Shown here: one piece after another, positions 16,289-27,015 of the stretch
Layout: each line of letters starts with the position of its first letter
Numbering within the stretch: the stretch's first letter is position 1
Origin: Planctomycetota bacterium
GTDB lineage: Bacteria; Planctomycetota; JACOTG01; JAJDCM01
Assembly (NCBI GenBank): GCA_029260825.1
Contig: JAJDCM010000417.1
Location: 1-35,435 of the forward strand
Direction: 5' to 3'
DNA length: 35,435 bases
Position numbers and translations under genes: made by a program
Notes under the pieces: model-generated
Told to the model about the DNA's origin: nothing
What the model saw: the letters and a program-made list of their open reading frames with translations, nothing else
Databases searched by the model: none

Positions 16289-18757
16289 TTGTTGAGCCGG
16301 GAACGATACGAACTTGCACGTGAACTTCTGAACAAGACCCTGGAGCTTCCGCTCGAGGAGCGAATGGGGTTTCTTCGCAAGGCCTGCGGGGAAGACGAGG
16401 CGCTCCATTCTGAAGTCATGACCCTCATGGATGCACTTTCGGCCGGGGGCGACTTTCTCGAGAGCCCGCCGTCGGTTGGCGCTTCTCTTGCGGAGTCTTT
16501 CTGGGGCGGAAAGCGGATCGGGCATTATCAGATCGATCGGGTGATCGCTTCCGGCGGGATGGGGATTGTTTTTCTGGCAAAGCAGGTGAAGCCGAGACGA
16601 ACCGTCGCTCTGAAGTTGCTCAGGCCAGGAGCTCTGAACGAAGCCACGATGCGGCGCTTCGAGCTTGAAGCGGAAATCCTCGGACGCCTCCAGCATCCGG
16701 GAATCGGCCAGATCTTCGAAGCTGGAGTCGCTGAGGTTGAGGGAGGAAACCAGAGATTCCTGGCCATGGAGTTCATCGATGGGCCAAATCTCATCGAGTA
16801 TTGCCGGGATAACCAGCTCGACATCCAGGAACGGCTGGCTCTTTTCGTCAAGGTCTGTCATGCGGTTCATCATGCCCACCAGCGAGGCATCATTCATCGG
16901 GACCTGAAGCCGGCAAACATCCTTGTGGATTCGTCAGGACAACCCAAGGTTCTTGATTTCGGGGTTGCTCGAGCCGCCGACTCGGACGATGCTCTCGCCA
17001 CACTTCGCACGAACGTCGGGCAGATTCTCGGCACCGTTCCCTACATGAGTCCGGAGCAGGTCACGGGGCAGTCGATCGATGTTGATATTCGAACGGATGT
17101 CTACAGTTTGGGTGTGATCGTCTATGAGATGCTGGCGGGCTGCCTTCCCTATGACCTCATCCAGAAACCTATTCCTGAAGCAATTCTGATCATTCAGCAT
17201 GAAGATCCGATGAAGCTGAGCACCCATCATCGGCTCCTTCGGGGTGATGTGGAAACCATCGTTCAAAAGGCGCTGGAGAAGGAAAAGGGTCGACGTTACG
17301 CCTCGGCCTCGGAGCTTGCAGCCGATATCGAACGCTATTTGACGGACGAGCCGATTGTTGCCCGCAGGGCGAGCACAGCTTATCAGCTCTCCAAGTTTGC
17401 CCGGCGGAACAAGGCTTTGGTCGTGGGGGCGATCGTGGTGTTCTTTGCTCTGACGCTTGGTTCGGTTGGCACCATGGTTGGGCTGGTGAGGGCCGAACGA
17501 GCATTAGCCAAGGAGGAGAAGCTACGCCTTGTTGCGGAAGAAGCTCAGAAAGAAGAAGCGCGGTTAAGACAGGCAGCAGTTGCTGCGTGGACAGCTGAGG
17601 AGGAACAGCGCGAGACGGCAGTCCAGGCCCGGAAGGCGGAGGAGGAGCAAAGAGCAAAAGCCGAGAAGTCTTCTGTGATCGCCATCCAGGAGGCGGCCAT
17701 GGCCCGGGCGACGAGTGATTTTCTGGTCAAGATGCTGGCTGCGCCGAATCCATGGACCCAGGAGCAGGGAGAGGTTGCTCGCGAGATCAAAGTCGTGGAT
17801 GTTCTCAAAGTTGCCGCCGAAAATCTGGATCGGGGTGACCTTTCCGAGAGCCCGGCGGTTGAGGCGTCTGTCCATCAGATACTCGGTCAGACCTTCAACG
17901 CTCTGGGAAAGCAAGTTGAGTCCGAGCCCCATCTGAGAAAAGCACTGGCACTTCGAGACCTGATTCCTGAGGAGGAGCGGAGCGAGAGATGGGCCGATGA
18001 ACAGCTTTACACCCTGCGTGAGCTTGGATTGTTGCTCCGACGGCTCAGGCAGGTCGAAGAGGCGGAAAAGGTTTCGCGTGAGGCGGTAGCTCTTTCTGAG
18101 GAGGTCCATGGTCGCCGGGGCTACATGACGGCTCAGCTCATTTCGGACCTTACCGAAATTCTGCTGATTCGATCACAATTTGACGAAGCGGAGTCCTTGA
18201 GTCGTGAAGCTCTTGAAACGATTACGAGGCTCTACCCCCGTGCCTTGCCCACTCTCTTGAACATCCGGGATCAACTGGCGAAGATCACCTTGCGCCGAGG
18301 AAACACGGAGGAGGCGGAACCTCTCTTTCGCGATGTGCTTGAACTGGCCATCAATCTAAAAGGGGAGGGGCATCCAGACACGGCAGTCAGCGCGTCGAAC
18401 CTGGCTTTTGTGCTGATGGAATTGAAACGCTACAAGGAAGCCGAGTCTCTCTACCGCAAGTCCATCGAAGATAAGACCCGATCTCTCGGGGAAAAACACA
18501 ACTCCACCGCTGCGGCAAAGTGGAATCTTGGGGTTTTGCTACTGAAAGATGAGCGCCCGGAGGAGGCGGAGCCCTATCTTCTTCAAGCGAAGGAGACCTA
18601 TACCGAAGTGTTTGGCACGGGCCATGGTCATACGGGAAGGGTTGTTCAAGATCTGATCAAGTGCCTGCGTGTCCTGGCCGCCTTGGCTGAAGATCGTGAA
18701 GAAACGGAAAAAGTCGAGGAACTCCTACTGCGGATTGCGAAGCTCCGAAAAAGATAG
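16289..18757 (+). CDS. transmembrane Ser/Thr protein kinase with TPR repeats
   Basis: Protein of 822 residues. An N-terminal helical segment of about 75 residues precedes a Hanks-type kinase domain. Visible motifs are the glycine loop ASGGMGIVF (88-96), the lysine in VALKLL (109), the catalytic HRDLKPANIL loop near 202-212, DFG at about 222 and the APE-like MSPEQ. All residues needed for catalysis are present. A juxtamembrane stretch leads to a single membrane helix near 374-395, then a Glu/Ala/Lys-rich coiled coil. From about 530 to the end there are TPR-type repeats, including the long kinesin-light-chain-like kind (HPDTAVSASNLAFVLMELKRY). Start is TTG at 16289 with GAGGTG just upstream; a second TTG follows directly. 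It converges on an ECF sigma factor gene, a pairing known from Planctomycetes, Acidobacteria and Verrucomicrobia, so it may control that sigma factor. Confidence 0.93.
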   Translation: MLSRERYELARELLNKTLELPLEERMGFLRKACGEDEALHSEVMTLMDALSAGGDFLESPPSVGASLAESFWGGKRIGHYQIDRVIASGGMGIVFLAKQVKPRRTVALKLLRPGALNEATMRRFELEAEILGRLQHPGIGQIFEAGVAEVEGGNQRFLAMEFIDGPNLIEYCRDNQLDIQERLALFVKVCHAVHHAHQRGIIHRDLKPANILVDSSGQPKVLDFGVARAADSDDALATLRTNVGQILGTVPYMSPEQVTGQSIDVDIRTDVYSLGVIVYEMLAGCLPYDLIQKPIPEAILIIQHEDPMKLSTHHRLLRGDVETIVQKALEKEKGRRYASASELAADIERYLTDEPIVARRASTAYQLSKFARRNKALVVGAIVVFFALTLGSVGTMVGLVRAERALAKEEKLRLVAEEAQKEEARLRQAAVAAWTAEEEQRETAVQARKAEEEQRAKAEKSSVIAIQEAAMARATSDFLVKMLAAPNPWTQEQGEVAREIKVVDVLKVAAENLDRGDLSESPAVEASVHQILGQTFNALGKQVESEPHLRKALALRDLIPEEERSERWADEQLYTLRELGLLLRRLRQVEEAEKVSREAVALSEEVHGRRGYMTAQLISDLTEILLIRSQFDEAESLSREALETITRLYPRALPTLLNIRDQLAKITLRRGNTEEAEPLFRDVLELAINLKGEGHPDTAVSASNLAFVLMELKRYKEAESLYRKSIEDKTRSLGEKHNSTAAAKWNLGVLLLKDERPEEAEPYLLQAKETYTEVFGTGHGHTGRVVQDLIKCLRVLAALAEDREETEKVEELLLRIAKLRKR

Positions 18758-18807
18758 ACGAACAACTTGACCTCGACACTTATCTACACAGCTTCTGACT
18801 CACTCTA

Positions 18808-19383
18808 CTAGCCTTTCTCGTGCAACGCCCTGAAAAGCCAGGCTCTCGCCATTTGCCAGTCGTCCTTGACCGTTCGGGGTGAGACCTTCAAGATCTCAGC
18901 CGTTTCCGGAACGGTGAGTCCTCCAAAGAAACGGAGCTCCACGATCTTGGCACCGCGTTCGGTTAGCTTGGCAAGGTCTGACAGCGCATCGTCAAGCGCA
19001 AGAAGATCGAACTCGCAGGGAGTGCCCTTATTTTCCGGGTCGTGATCGATCAGAGTAACTCGTGCCATTCCTCCACCCCGTTTCTCCGCCCGGTGTGCCT
19101 TGGCGTGGTTGATGAGAATGTTGCGCATGGCGCGGGCGGCAACCGCCATGAAGTGACGCTGACCCTTCCATTCTGCATCGGGGCGCTTCACCAGGTTGAG
19201 GTAGACCTCGTGCACAAGCGCCGTGGGCTGAAGAGTGTGCCCCGGCCGTTCCCCACGCAAGAACCGTTTGGCGAGCCGTCGCAGCTCTTCATAAACCTGA
19301 GGCAGGAGCAGTGCAGCTGCCTCCGGATCTCCGGTTTCGAGCTTCTCCAGAAGGAGGGTGATGTCTTGTGGCGGCTCGGTCAT
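18808..19383 (-). CDS. ECF sigma factor, TIGR02999-like
   Basis: Protein of 191 residues. Region 2 spans about 20-95, with LLPQVYEELRRLAKRFL, the family block TLQPTALVHEVYLNLVK and GQRHFMAVAARAMRNILIN. Region 4 spans about 130-188, with the helix-turn-helix GGLTVPETAEILKVSPRTVK. The TLQPTALVHE block and the long region 2 are the hallmarks of the TIGR02999 (Sig-70_X6) group, which tends to lie beside Ser/Thr kinase genes in Planctomycetes and related phyla rather than beside a classical anti-sigma factor. No anti-sigma gene is seen here. It is convergent with the kinase gene at 16289-18757, with 50 bases between. There is no clear ribosome binding site, so translation may be weak or the mRNA leaderless. 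Confidence 0.93.
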   Translation of the reverse strand: MTEPPQDITLLLEKLETGDPEAAALLLPQVYEELRRLAKRFLRGERPGHTLQPTALVHEVYLNLVKRPDAEWKGQRHFMAVAARAMRNILINHAKAHRAEKRGGGMARVTLIDHDPENKGTPCEFDLLALDDALSDLAKLTERGAKIVELRFFGGLTVPETAEILKVSPRTVKDDWQMARAWLFRALHEKG

Positions 19384-19485
19384 GAGTGTTGGTAAGGGAC
19401 TATTAATTCTTGGTTTATGGTTGCTCGGAGAAAAACATGAGAAAAGTCTGCCCCGTCGGGCGGCGTTTGTTGCTGAAGGAGATGG

Positions 19486-19509
19486 AGGCGCAATATTGAA
19501 CAGGCGCCT
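19486..19509. promoter_or_regulatory. inverted repeat upstream of the methyltransferase gene
   Basis: AGGCGC (19486-19491) and GCGCCT (19504-19509) are separated by 12 AT-rich bases and end 36 bases before the start codon at 19546. It may be an operator or a leader hairpin. There is no T-run, so it is not a terminator. Confidence 0.35.
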
Positions 19510-19545
19510 GATCTTTCGATTGGATGATTATTGCTGGAGGTCGAC

Positions 19546-20298
19546 ATGAAACGAATCGCAACCCTTCTCTACGGGACGATCAACTATGTCTTGTTTCTGG
19601 GTGTATTCCTGTACTTGATCGGATTTTTGACCGGCTTCCTCGTTCCCAAGAACGTGAACTCCGGACCGAAAACCCCGACTTCGATTGCGTTCATGATCAA
19701 CATCTTACTCTTGAGTCTGTTCGGGATCCAGCATACGGTCATGGCCAGACCCGGTTTCAAAAGCTGGTGGACCCGGATCGTGCCAAAGCCGATGGAGCGT
19801 AGCACCTATGTTCTCTTGACGAACATCTGCCTGGTTTTGCTGTACTGGCAATGGAAACCGCTTCCCGGTGTGCTCTGGGAAGTGGAAAGTTTCGGGGCGC
19901 AAATCGCCCTCTATTCACTCTTTGGGTGCGGGATCGGACTGGTTCTCGTCTCGACGTTCTTGATCGATCACTTTGATCTCTTTGGGCTGCGACAGGTGGT
20001 GCTCTACTTCCGCGGGCTCGAGTATTTCGAGCGGCCTTTCAGAATCCCGGCGTTCTACAAGATTGTTCGACATCCTCTTTACGTAGGCTGGCTGATTTCT
20101 TTCTGGGCGACCCCAACCATGACCACCGGGCATTTCATGTTTGCGGTCGGTAACTCTCTCTACATTCTGATCGCCCTTGCATTCGAAGAGCGAGACCTGG
20201 TCAGTCACTTCGGGAAGGCCTATCGTCGATATCAAGAGTCGACGCCCATGCTGCTTCCCCTTCCGCGAAAGAAGCGGGCATTGGAGACCAGTCGATAG
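19546..20298 (+). CDS. mddA: methanethiol S-methyltransferase (MddA-like)
   Basis: Integral membrane protein of 250 residues with about five hydrophobic helices. MddA methylates methanethiol with S-adenosylmethionine to give dimethyl sulfide; the fold is that of the isoprenylcysteine carboxyl methyltransferase/NnrU group. Visible motifs are FGIQHTVMARPGFK in the first half, the MddA-typical IDHFDLFGLRQV, the SAM-site block FYKIVRHPLYVGW (RHP near 174-176) and the C-terminal FEERDLVSHFGKAYRRYQ near 213-230. The start is the ATG at 19546 with GGAGGT 4 bases upstream. It ends in a strong terminator at 20341. No gene for making methanethiol from methionine lies next to it. An NnrU-type protein is the main alternative, but the LFGLRQV block argues for MddA. 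Confidence 0.85.
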   Translation: MKRIATLLYGTINYVLFLGVFLYLIGFLTGFLVPKNVNSGPKTPTSIAFMINILLLSLFGIQHTVMARPGFKSWWTRIVPKPMERSTYVLLTNICLVLLYWQWKPLPGVLWEVESFGAQIALYSLFGCGIGLVLVSTFLIDHFDLFGLRQVVLYFRGLEYFERPFRIPAFYKIVRHPLYVGWLISFWATPTMTTGHFMFAVGNSLYILIALAFEERDLVSHFGKAYRRYQESTPMLLPLPRKKRALETSR

Positions 20299-20340
20299 CT
20301 GATGATCCTGCACTTGACGTAATCGAATGAAGTCTCTTTG

Positions 20341-20376
20341 AACGCCTTCGCGCTGGCTCTGCGCGAGGGCGTTTTT
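20341..20376 (+). terminator. intrinsic terminator after mddA
   Basis: AACGCCTTCGCGC pairs with GCGCGAGGGCGTT (13 pairs, one G-U) around the loop TGGCTCT, followed by three more T bases. It starts 43 bases after the mddA stop codon. Confidence 0.9.
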
Positions 20377-20514
20377 CATTCGCGATGGTGGCAATGCTCA
20401 TGGAAATGAGGCCTTGGATGCTGTGATACCATGACGTCTCTGTTGCCACTGCAGACGGCGACCCTTGCCAGAGTTTCCGGCTGAGTATCAAGCCTCCGAA
20501 GGAGAGCGAGAGTC

Positions 20515-23064
<2,550 letters not shown>

Positions 23065-23075
23065 CAGCAATAAGA

Positions 23076-23107
23076 AAACGGCTGCCGGAAATGTCCGACA
23101 GCCGTTT
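23076..23107. terminator. bidirectional terminator between convergent genes
   Basis: AAACGGCTG (23076-23084) pairs with CAGCCGTTT (23099-23107), and an inner CGG/CCG extends the stem. Both sides end in short runs of T on their own strand (TTTC on the plus, TTTTC on the minus). It serves both the S9 peptidase gene and paralogue B. Confidence 0.8.
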
Positions 23108-23153
23108 CTATCTTCGCACAGCGTGGGTGCTGTTTCTTCTTTTGGAAGAGGGC

Positions 23154-24404
23154 TCAGTCGACGTTGAACTGGATCATCTTGTCCGAGATGCTGAGCTTGC
23201 CGATGCGAGGAGCGCTCATCATCCCCGGGAAGGTCGCGTTTCCTAGGTCGATGAGGCGATCCGATACCGGTGTGATGCTGATTCCGCCACCCGCGACTCC
23301 GGTGATCTTGGCGGTCGTGAATCCGCCTTGAGTCTGAACGCCGATGAAGTAGGGGCGACTCATCAAGCCGACTGGAGTGCAGTTGTCTGTGTAGGATGTA
23401 TGACCGCGCTCGATGTGAAGGGTCTCTCTTCCCGGATAGACGGCAGGATCGGTCCAGAAGCCGATGCTCTTTCCGGTGAGTCCTTCCCAGGGTCCAACCG
23501 TGGTGGTGTTGGCGGTGCTTTGACAGATGGTTCCCGCGTCAAACTGCTGTGCCTTGTATTGGGTGGCTCCGGCGGCAAGACAGGGGCAGTATTCGTTTGT
23601 ATTCTGGATTCCTCCGCCAAGAAGCGGTTGCTCGAACTGACAGATCTGGGAAAGCGGCATGCTGAAGTCGAAGGTGCGGAAAGCGTCGCAAGATAGGTTG
23701 CCAGTGGCGGTGGGGACGGTGGTGTCACACACAAAACCAGCGGCGGGACCAACCCACGTGTAAGATCTGGTGGGGTGGAAATTTCCTGGCCGGCAGGTGA
23801 AACCGTTGTTGTGTTCGAAGGAGTCGCAGTCGTGATCAACCGCAAAGGCCACCGACCAGTTGCCGGCACAATCAAGGGCGTAATCGATGTAGCCTTGAAC
23901 GTGAAAACGGTTGTAGGTGCCAACGCAGGGAGCAACGACACAGGCGTTTCCGCCGAACCCACCGATCAGAGCCGTGGAAGGTTGGAGGTCACCGTTCATG
24001 ATGAAACGCCAGACCTGGTGATCAGGTGCAGCTCCCGGAATCGACGATTCGACCCAGGTTCGGGAATAGGTCATGACGAGATTTCCGGTCCACGCGGTCA
24101 GCGCGCCCGAAAGGTTGGTCACGGTCATTGAATTGAAGAAGATGCCGCAAGCCGGGCTGGGGCTCGGAGCGAACGTGGTGAGAACAGTACCTGAAAGACC
24201 CGGGTTGCAATTGTTCCAGCACACGTACTTGGTCTGCAAGGTCAGCGTGGGAAAGGTCGGAAGGTTGACAACGGTTTGCCCGCAGCAAGGGCCATCAAGG
24301 TTGTCGGGAATAAAGGTAGTAGCACCTACCTGGCTCGGAATGAGCAGGGCCAGAAGGGCGACCAGTAAGAGGGTACACGCAGATGTGGTGGGTTGGGTCT
24401 TCAT
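23154..24404 (-). CDS. secreted Cys-rich protein, paralogue B
   Basis: Protein of 416 residues with a signal peptide (about 1-28, LLLVALLALLIPSQVGA) and about 17 cysteines in the mature part. It matches paralogue A (12239-13489) in length and in a chain of blocks: CCGQTVVNLPTFP against CCTPASVTLPVFP, VWRFIMNGDLQPST against VWRFLLNGDFRPTT, GYIDYALDCAG against GYIDYAFDCTN, DHDCDSFEH against NHDCDSIHH, FHPTRSYTWVGP against FHPTRSYTFLGP, the CPC motif (273-275), and a late NC site. The gene lies in the opposite orientation and is far diverged, so this is an old duplication or two separate recruitments. No known domain is recognised. AAGGAG lies 13 bases before the ATG, rather far. It is divergent from the two-component genes with 500 bases between. 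Confidence 0.85.
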   Translation of the reverse strand: MKTQPTTSACTLLLVALLALLIPSQVGATTFIPDNLDGPCCGQTVVNLPTFPTLTLQTKYVCWNNCNPGLSGTVLTTFAPSPSPACGIFFNSMTVTNLSGALTAWTGNLVMTYSRTWVESSIPGAAPDHQVWRFIMNGDLQPSTALIGGFGGNACVVAPCVGTYNRFHVQGYIDYALDCAGNWSVAFAVDHDCDSFEHNNGFTCRPGNFHPTRSYTWVGPAAGFVCDTTVPTATGNLSCDAFRTFDFSMPLSQICQFEQPLLGGGIQNTNEYCPCLAAGATQYKAQQFDAGTICQSTANTTTVGPWEGLTGKSIGFWTDPAVYPGRETLHIERGHTSYTDNCTPVGLMSRPYFIGVQTQGGFTTAKITGVAGGGISITPVSDRLIDLGNATFPGMMSAPRIGKLSISDKMIQFNVD

Positions 24405-24560
24405 GGGCTTTTCGGTTCTCCTTCAATTCGATTCGTCTGGTTCGAGGGCAATGCCTTTGTGGAACCTTCGGTTTGTTCTGTTGCCCGCAAGAAATCGTCG
24501 CGGCGCTCTCTTCTTAAGATCAAGTAGCGTGCCAATTGATTGGTGCGAAAGAGAATATGT

Positions 24561-24592
24561 CTTAGGGCGTTGATGGTAAGAGACTTAGGGCG
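24561..24592. repeat. direct repeat with 23-base period
   Basis: CTTAGGGCG occurs at 24561-24569 and again at 24584-24592, about two helical turns apart. Each copy is followed by TTG or ATTG. Response regulators of the OmpR type bind such direct repeats, so it may be a site for the regulator encoded at 24906 or for control of paralogue B. Confidence 0.4.
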
Positions 24593-24821
24593 ATTGCCAG
24601 GGCGGAGGAGAGAGGAAGAGCTGTGATGGAACCTGTTACTCCTGGTTACAGTCGGTAGGGAGATCGTCTCGGATGTCGGCATAACATCTGTGTCCAGGTG
24701 CGTTTAGCTCTTGTGTGACGGAAGGTAACAGGGCGCTCTCTCGTTCCAGCGAGATTGCGCTTGCTGAGTCGTGAGATTCCCGGCGGCGATGATGTTCTCT
24801 TGCGACCGAGGAACATTGTGA

Positions 24822-24853
24822 AGGATCCCGGTCTGGTAAGGTGTCGGGATCCT
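24822..24853. promoter_or_regulatory. perfect 9-base inverted repeat in the leader of the two-component genes
   Basis: AGGATCCCG (24822-24830) and CGGGATCCT (24845-24853) flank a 14-base loop and end 52 bases before the response regulator start. No T-run follows, so it is not an intrinsic terminator. An operator or a leader stem-loop is likelier. Confidence 0.5.
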
Positions 24854-24905
24854 GGTCGGGAAAGTGGTTGCGGAAGATGCTTATCAGTTCAGAGGACCTC
24901 TATTC

Positions 24906-25595
24906 ATGGGCGCGCGAATTCTCCTTGTCGAGGATGATCGAAAACTGGCTCCGCTCGTTCAGCGTTTTTTGGAAGACAACCACTTCGATGTGGCCTGGGC
25001 AAAGGACGGCGATCGTGGATGGCGTGATTTCGAAACCTTTGCCCCTGATCTTGTCATCCTTGATTTGATGCTGCCCGGACGGGATGGTTTGAGCCTTTGC
25101 CGTGAGATCCGCGCAGCGAGTCAGGCAGCCATTTTGATCTTGACGGCAAAGGGTGACGAAGCGGATCGGGTCGTCGGGCTCGAGCTCGGGGCTGACGATT
25201 ATCTCACGAAGCCATTTGGACTCGCCGAACTTTTGGCTCGAATTCGGGCCGTGCTGCGTCGGTACCGCCCCTCGAGCGTGACCGAAACGAAAGAGATTCG
25301 AGCCATCGGTCCGTTTCTTCTCCATCTGGATCATCGCACCTTGTCTCGCCAGGGAGAGGTCATCGAGCTGACCCGCAGCGAGTTCGATATCCTTGAAGAA
25401 CTGACCCGTAATCCGGGGAGGGTGATTCGCCGGGATGAGCTTCTCTTGCAGGTTCGGGGAGGCGAAACGGAAGCGTACGATCGGGCGGTTGATACCCACA
25501 TCAGCAATCTTCGCCGGAAGATCGAGCCCGATCCGAAGCATCCGAAGTTCGTGGTGACAGTCTGGGGATTGGGCTATCGGTGGTCGGACGCATGA
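24906..25595 (+). CDS. OmpR/PhoB-family response regulator
   Basis: DNA-binding response regulator of 229 residues. The receiver domain (1-115) has the acidic pair Asp10-Asp11, the phosphate-accepting Asp53 in LVILDLMLPG, Thr80 in LILTAKG and Lys102 in YLTKPFG, so it looks fully active. The C-terminal winged helix (about 130-228) carries the typical LTRSEFDILEELTRNPGRV, a variable RDELLLQVRG turn, the recognition helix AVDTHISNLRRKIEPDP, and ends FVVTVWGLGYRW. I start at the ATG at 24906 because the receiver begins there; AGAGGA lies about 10 bases upstream. The open frame extends 14 codons further without family likeness. Its stop overlaps the histidine kinase start (ATGA), so the two are translationally coupled. 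Target genes are unknown. Confidence 0.95.
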   Translation: MGARILLVEDDRKLAPLVQRFLEDNHFDVAWAKDGDRGWRDFETFAPDLVILDLMLPGRDGLSLCREIRAASQAAILILTAKGDEADRVVGLELGADDYLTKPFGLAELLARIRAVLRRYRPSSVTETKEIRAIGPFLLHLDHRTLSRQGEVIELTRSEFDILEELTRNPGRVIRRDELLLQVRGGETEAYDRAVDTHISNLRRKIEPDPKHPKFVVTVWGLGYRWSDA

Positions 25596-26911
25596 TCGGC
25601 AAGGGGCTTTTTCATCGCCTGTTCCTCCGCTTCCTTTTGGCGATGGTCATCGGGTTTTGTCTCCTGATGTCCCTCTTTCACGTTTTTCAAAAGGAATCCA
25701 TCGACAAGGAATGGCAGATCGATCTCCAACAGGAAGCCTTTTGGCTTGCCAAGCACATCGGTCCTGACCGGGAGGGTCTGTTCGAGAGTCTGGTCGATGC
25801 CTGGAGGTCAACTCATAGCACCATTCGCCTCGTCATTTTTGACAGGGATCTGCAACCTCTTGGCAATTATCCGGATGGGCTGGCTTGGCTCGATATGGAG
25901 GCGATCAAAGAGGGAAGGCAGCAGAGGGGATTCATCTCGGCGGTGGAAAGCCTTCCTCAAGGCAGGCGTCTTGTGATGGCGCGGCCGTGGGTGCCCGGTT
26001 TTCCGTACCAGCTGAGCTGGCAACTGATCGCGTCGGCGGTTTTGATCGTGGGGCTGATCGTGCTCTTTGTTTACCCGCTCGTTCATTCCCTGAATTCTGC
26101 ATTCCGCCAGATGGAGGAACTCGCAAGGCAGGTTTCCGCCGGCCATTTCGGGAGAACCCTCGGTATCGAGCGATCCGACGAAATTGGTGGGCTCATCCGT
26201 GCCTTCGATGACATGTCTCGAAAGCTCGAAGAAGCGGATCGACTGAACACCCGACTCCTGCACGATGTTTCCCATGAGCTCCGGTCTCCCTTGAGTCGGA
26301 TTCAAGTCATGGCGGAGACCATTCCCCTTCGCCCGGGTGAGAGAGACGAGTGTGTCCGAGGGATCAACCAGGAAGTTGAGCTCTTGGATAGCCTTGTTGA
26401 TGATCTGGTTCAAACGGCGAGACTCGAGGCAAAACCCCAGGTGGATCGCCGGACCCGCATCTCCGTTCTTTCCTGGAGTGGGGAGCTGTTGCAGAGGCTT
26501 GGCAAAAAGGTTCGATCCAGCGATATCGAGTGGATCACTCGACTGCCCGAGACCGATTTTGAGATCGAGGCCGATCCCCAGCGATTGTCCCAGGCGATCA
26601 GCAATCTCATCGACAACTCGATCAACGCTTTGAGTGAAAGGCGAGATCCGCGAATTGAAGTGTCGATCGGAAGCGACGGTGATGCCTGGTTTGCCAGAGT
26701 TGCGGACAATGGATCCGGCATTCCGAAGGAAGATCTTCCTCATCTCTTTCGGCGCTTTTATCGAGTCGAGGCGCATCGAGGAAGGGATCGAGGGGGTGTT
26801 GGTCTCGGGTTGAGTCTGGTGCGGGCGATCGTTCAGGCTCACGGTGGAGAAGTTTCCGTTGAGAGCAACCCGAACACGGGAACCCAGGTGAACCTTCGGT
26901 TTCCAGTCTAG
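25592..26911 (+). CDS. membrane sensor histidine kinase
   Basis: Protein of 439 residues, partner of the response regulator whose stop it overlaps by 4 bases. A membrane helix at about 7-33 and a second at about 145-165 enclose a periplasmic sensor domain of roughly 110 residues with no recognised fold. A HAMP linker follows (MEELARQVSAGHFG...RSDEIGGLIRAFDDM). The HisKA helix has HDVSHELRSPLSRIQ with the phosphorylated His228. The catalytic domain shows the N box (AISNLIDNSINAL), the G1 box (VADNGSGIPKEDLPHLFRRFYR) and the G2 box (GGVGLGLSLVRAIVQAHGG). It resembles CpxA/EnvZ-like envelope sensors in layout, but the stimulus cannot be told. Confidence 0.95.
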   Translation: MIGKGLFHRLFLRFLLAMVIGFCLLMSLFHVFQKESIDKEWQIDLQQEAFWLAKHIGPDREGLFESLVDAWRSTHSTIRLVIFDRDLQPLGNYPDGLAWLDMEAIKEGRQQRGFISAVESLPQGRRLVMARPWVPGFPYQLSWQLIASAVLIVGLIVLFVYPLVHSLNSAFRQMEELARQVSAGHFGRTLGIERSDEIGGLIRAFDDMSRKLEEADRLNTRLLHDVSHELRSPLSRIQVMAETIPLRPGERDECVRGINQEVELLDSLVDDLVQTARLEAKPQVDRRTRISVLSWSGELLQRLGKKVRSSDIEWITRLPETDFEIEADPQRLSQAISNLIDNSINALSERRDPRIEVSIGSDGDAWFARVADNGSGIPKEDLPHLFRRFYRVEAHRGRDRGGVGLGLSLVRAIVQAHGGEVSVESNPNTGTQVNLRFPV

Positions 26912-27015
26912 TGGACCGCACACTTTCCCCACACTTTGCGGAAGAGGGCCCCACACCAAGATGCCAGACTTGACCCCAAGACCGGACCTGCGGAACACCA
27001 TGCAAGGAGTCATCG

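Larger units (their letters stand above)
24405..24905. other. 501-base intergenic region between divergent genes
   Basis: This separates paralogue B (leftward) from the two-component operon (rightward). It contains a small inverted repeat CCAAT-TG-ATTGG (24532-24543), a direct repeat CTTAGGGCG at 24561-24569 and 24584-24592, an imperfect CTGTTAC/GTTACAG pair near 24632-24650, and the perfect inverted repeat at 24822-24853. I see no convincing gene. A 93-codon leftward open frame here has no ribosome binding site and low-complexity content. The density of repeats suggests regulatory DNA. Confidence 0.5.

Noticed and set aside
24401-24682. 93-codon leftward frame between paralogue B and the two-component genes
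   Set aside because: No ribosome binding site, Ser/Arg-rich composition, and it covers DNA that looks regulatory.
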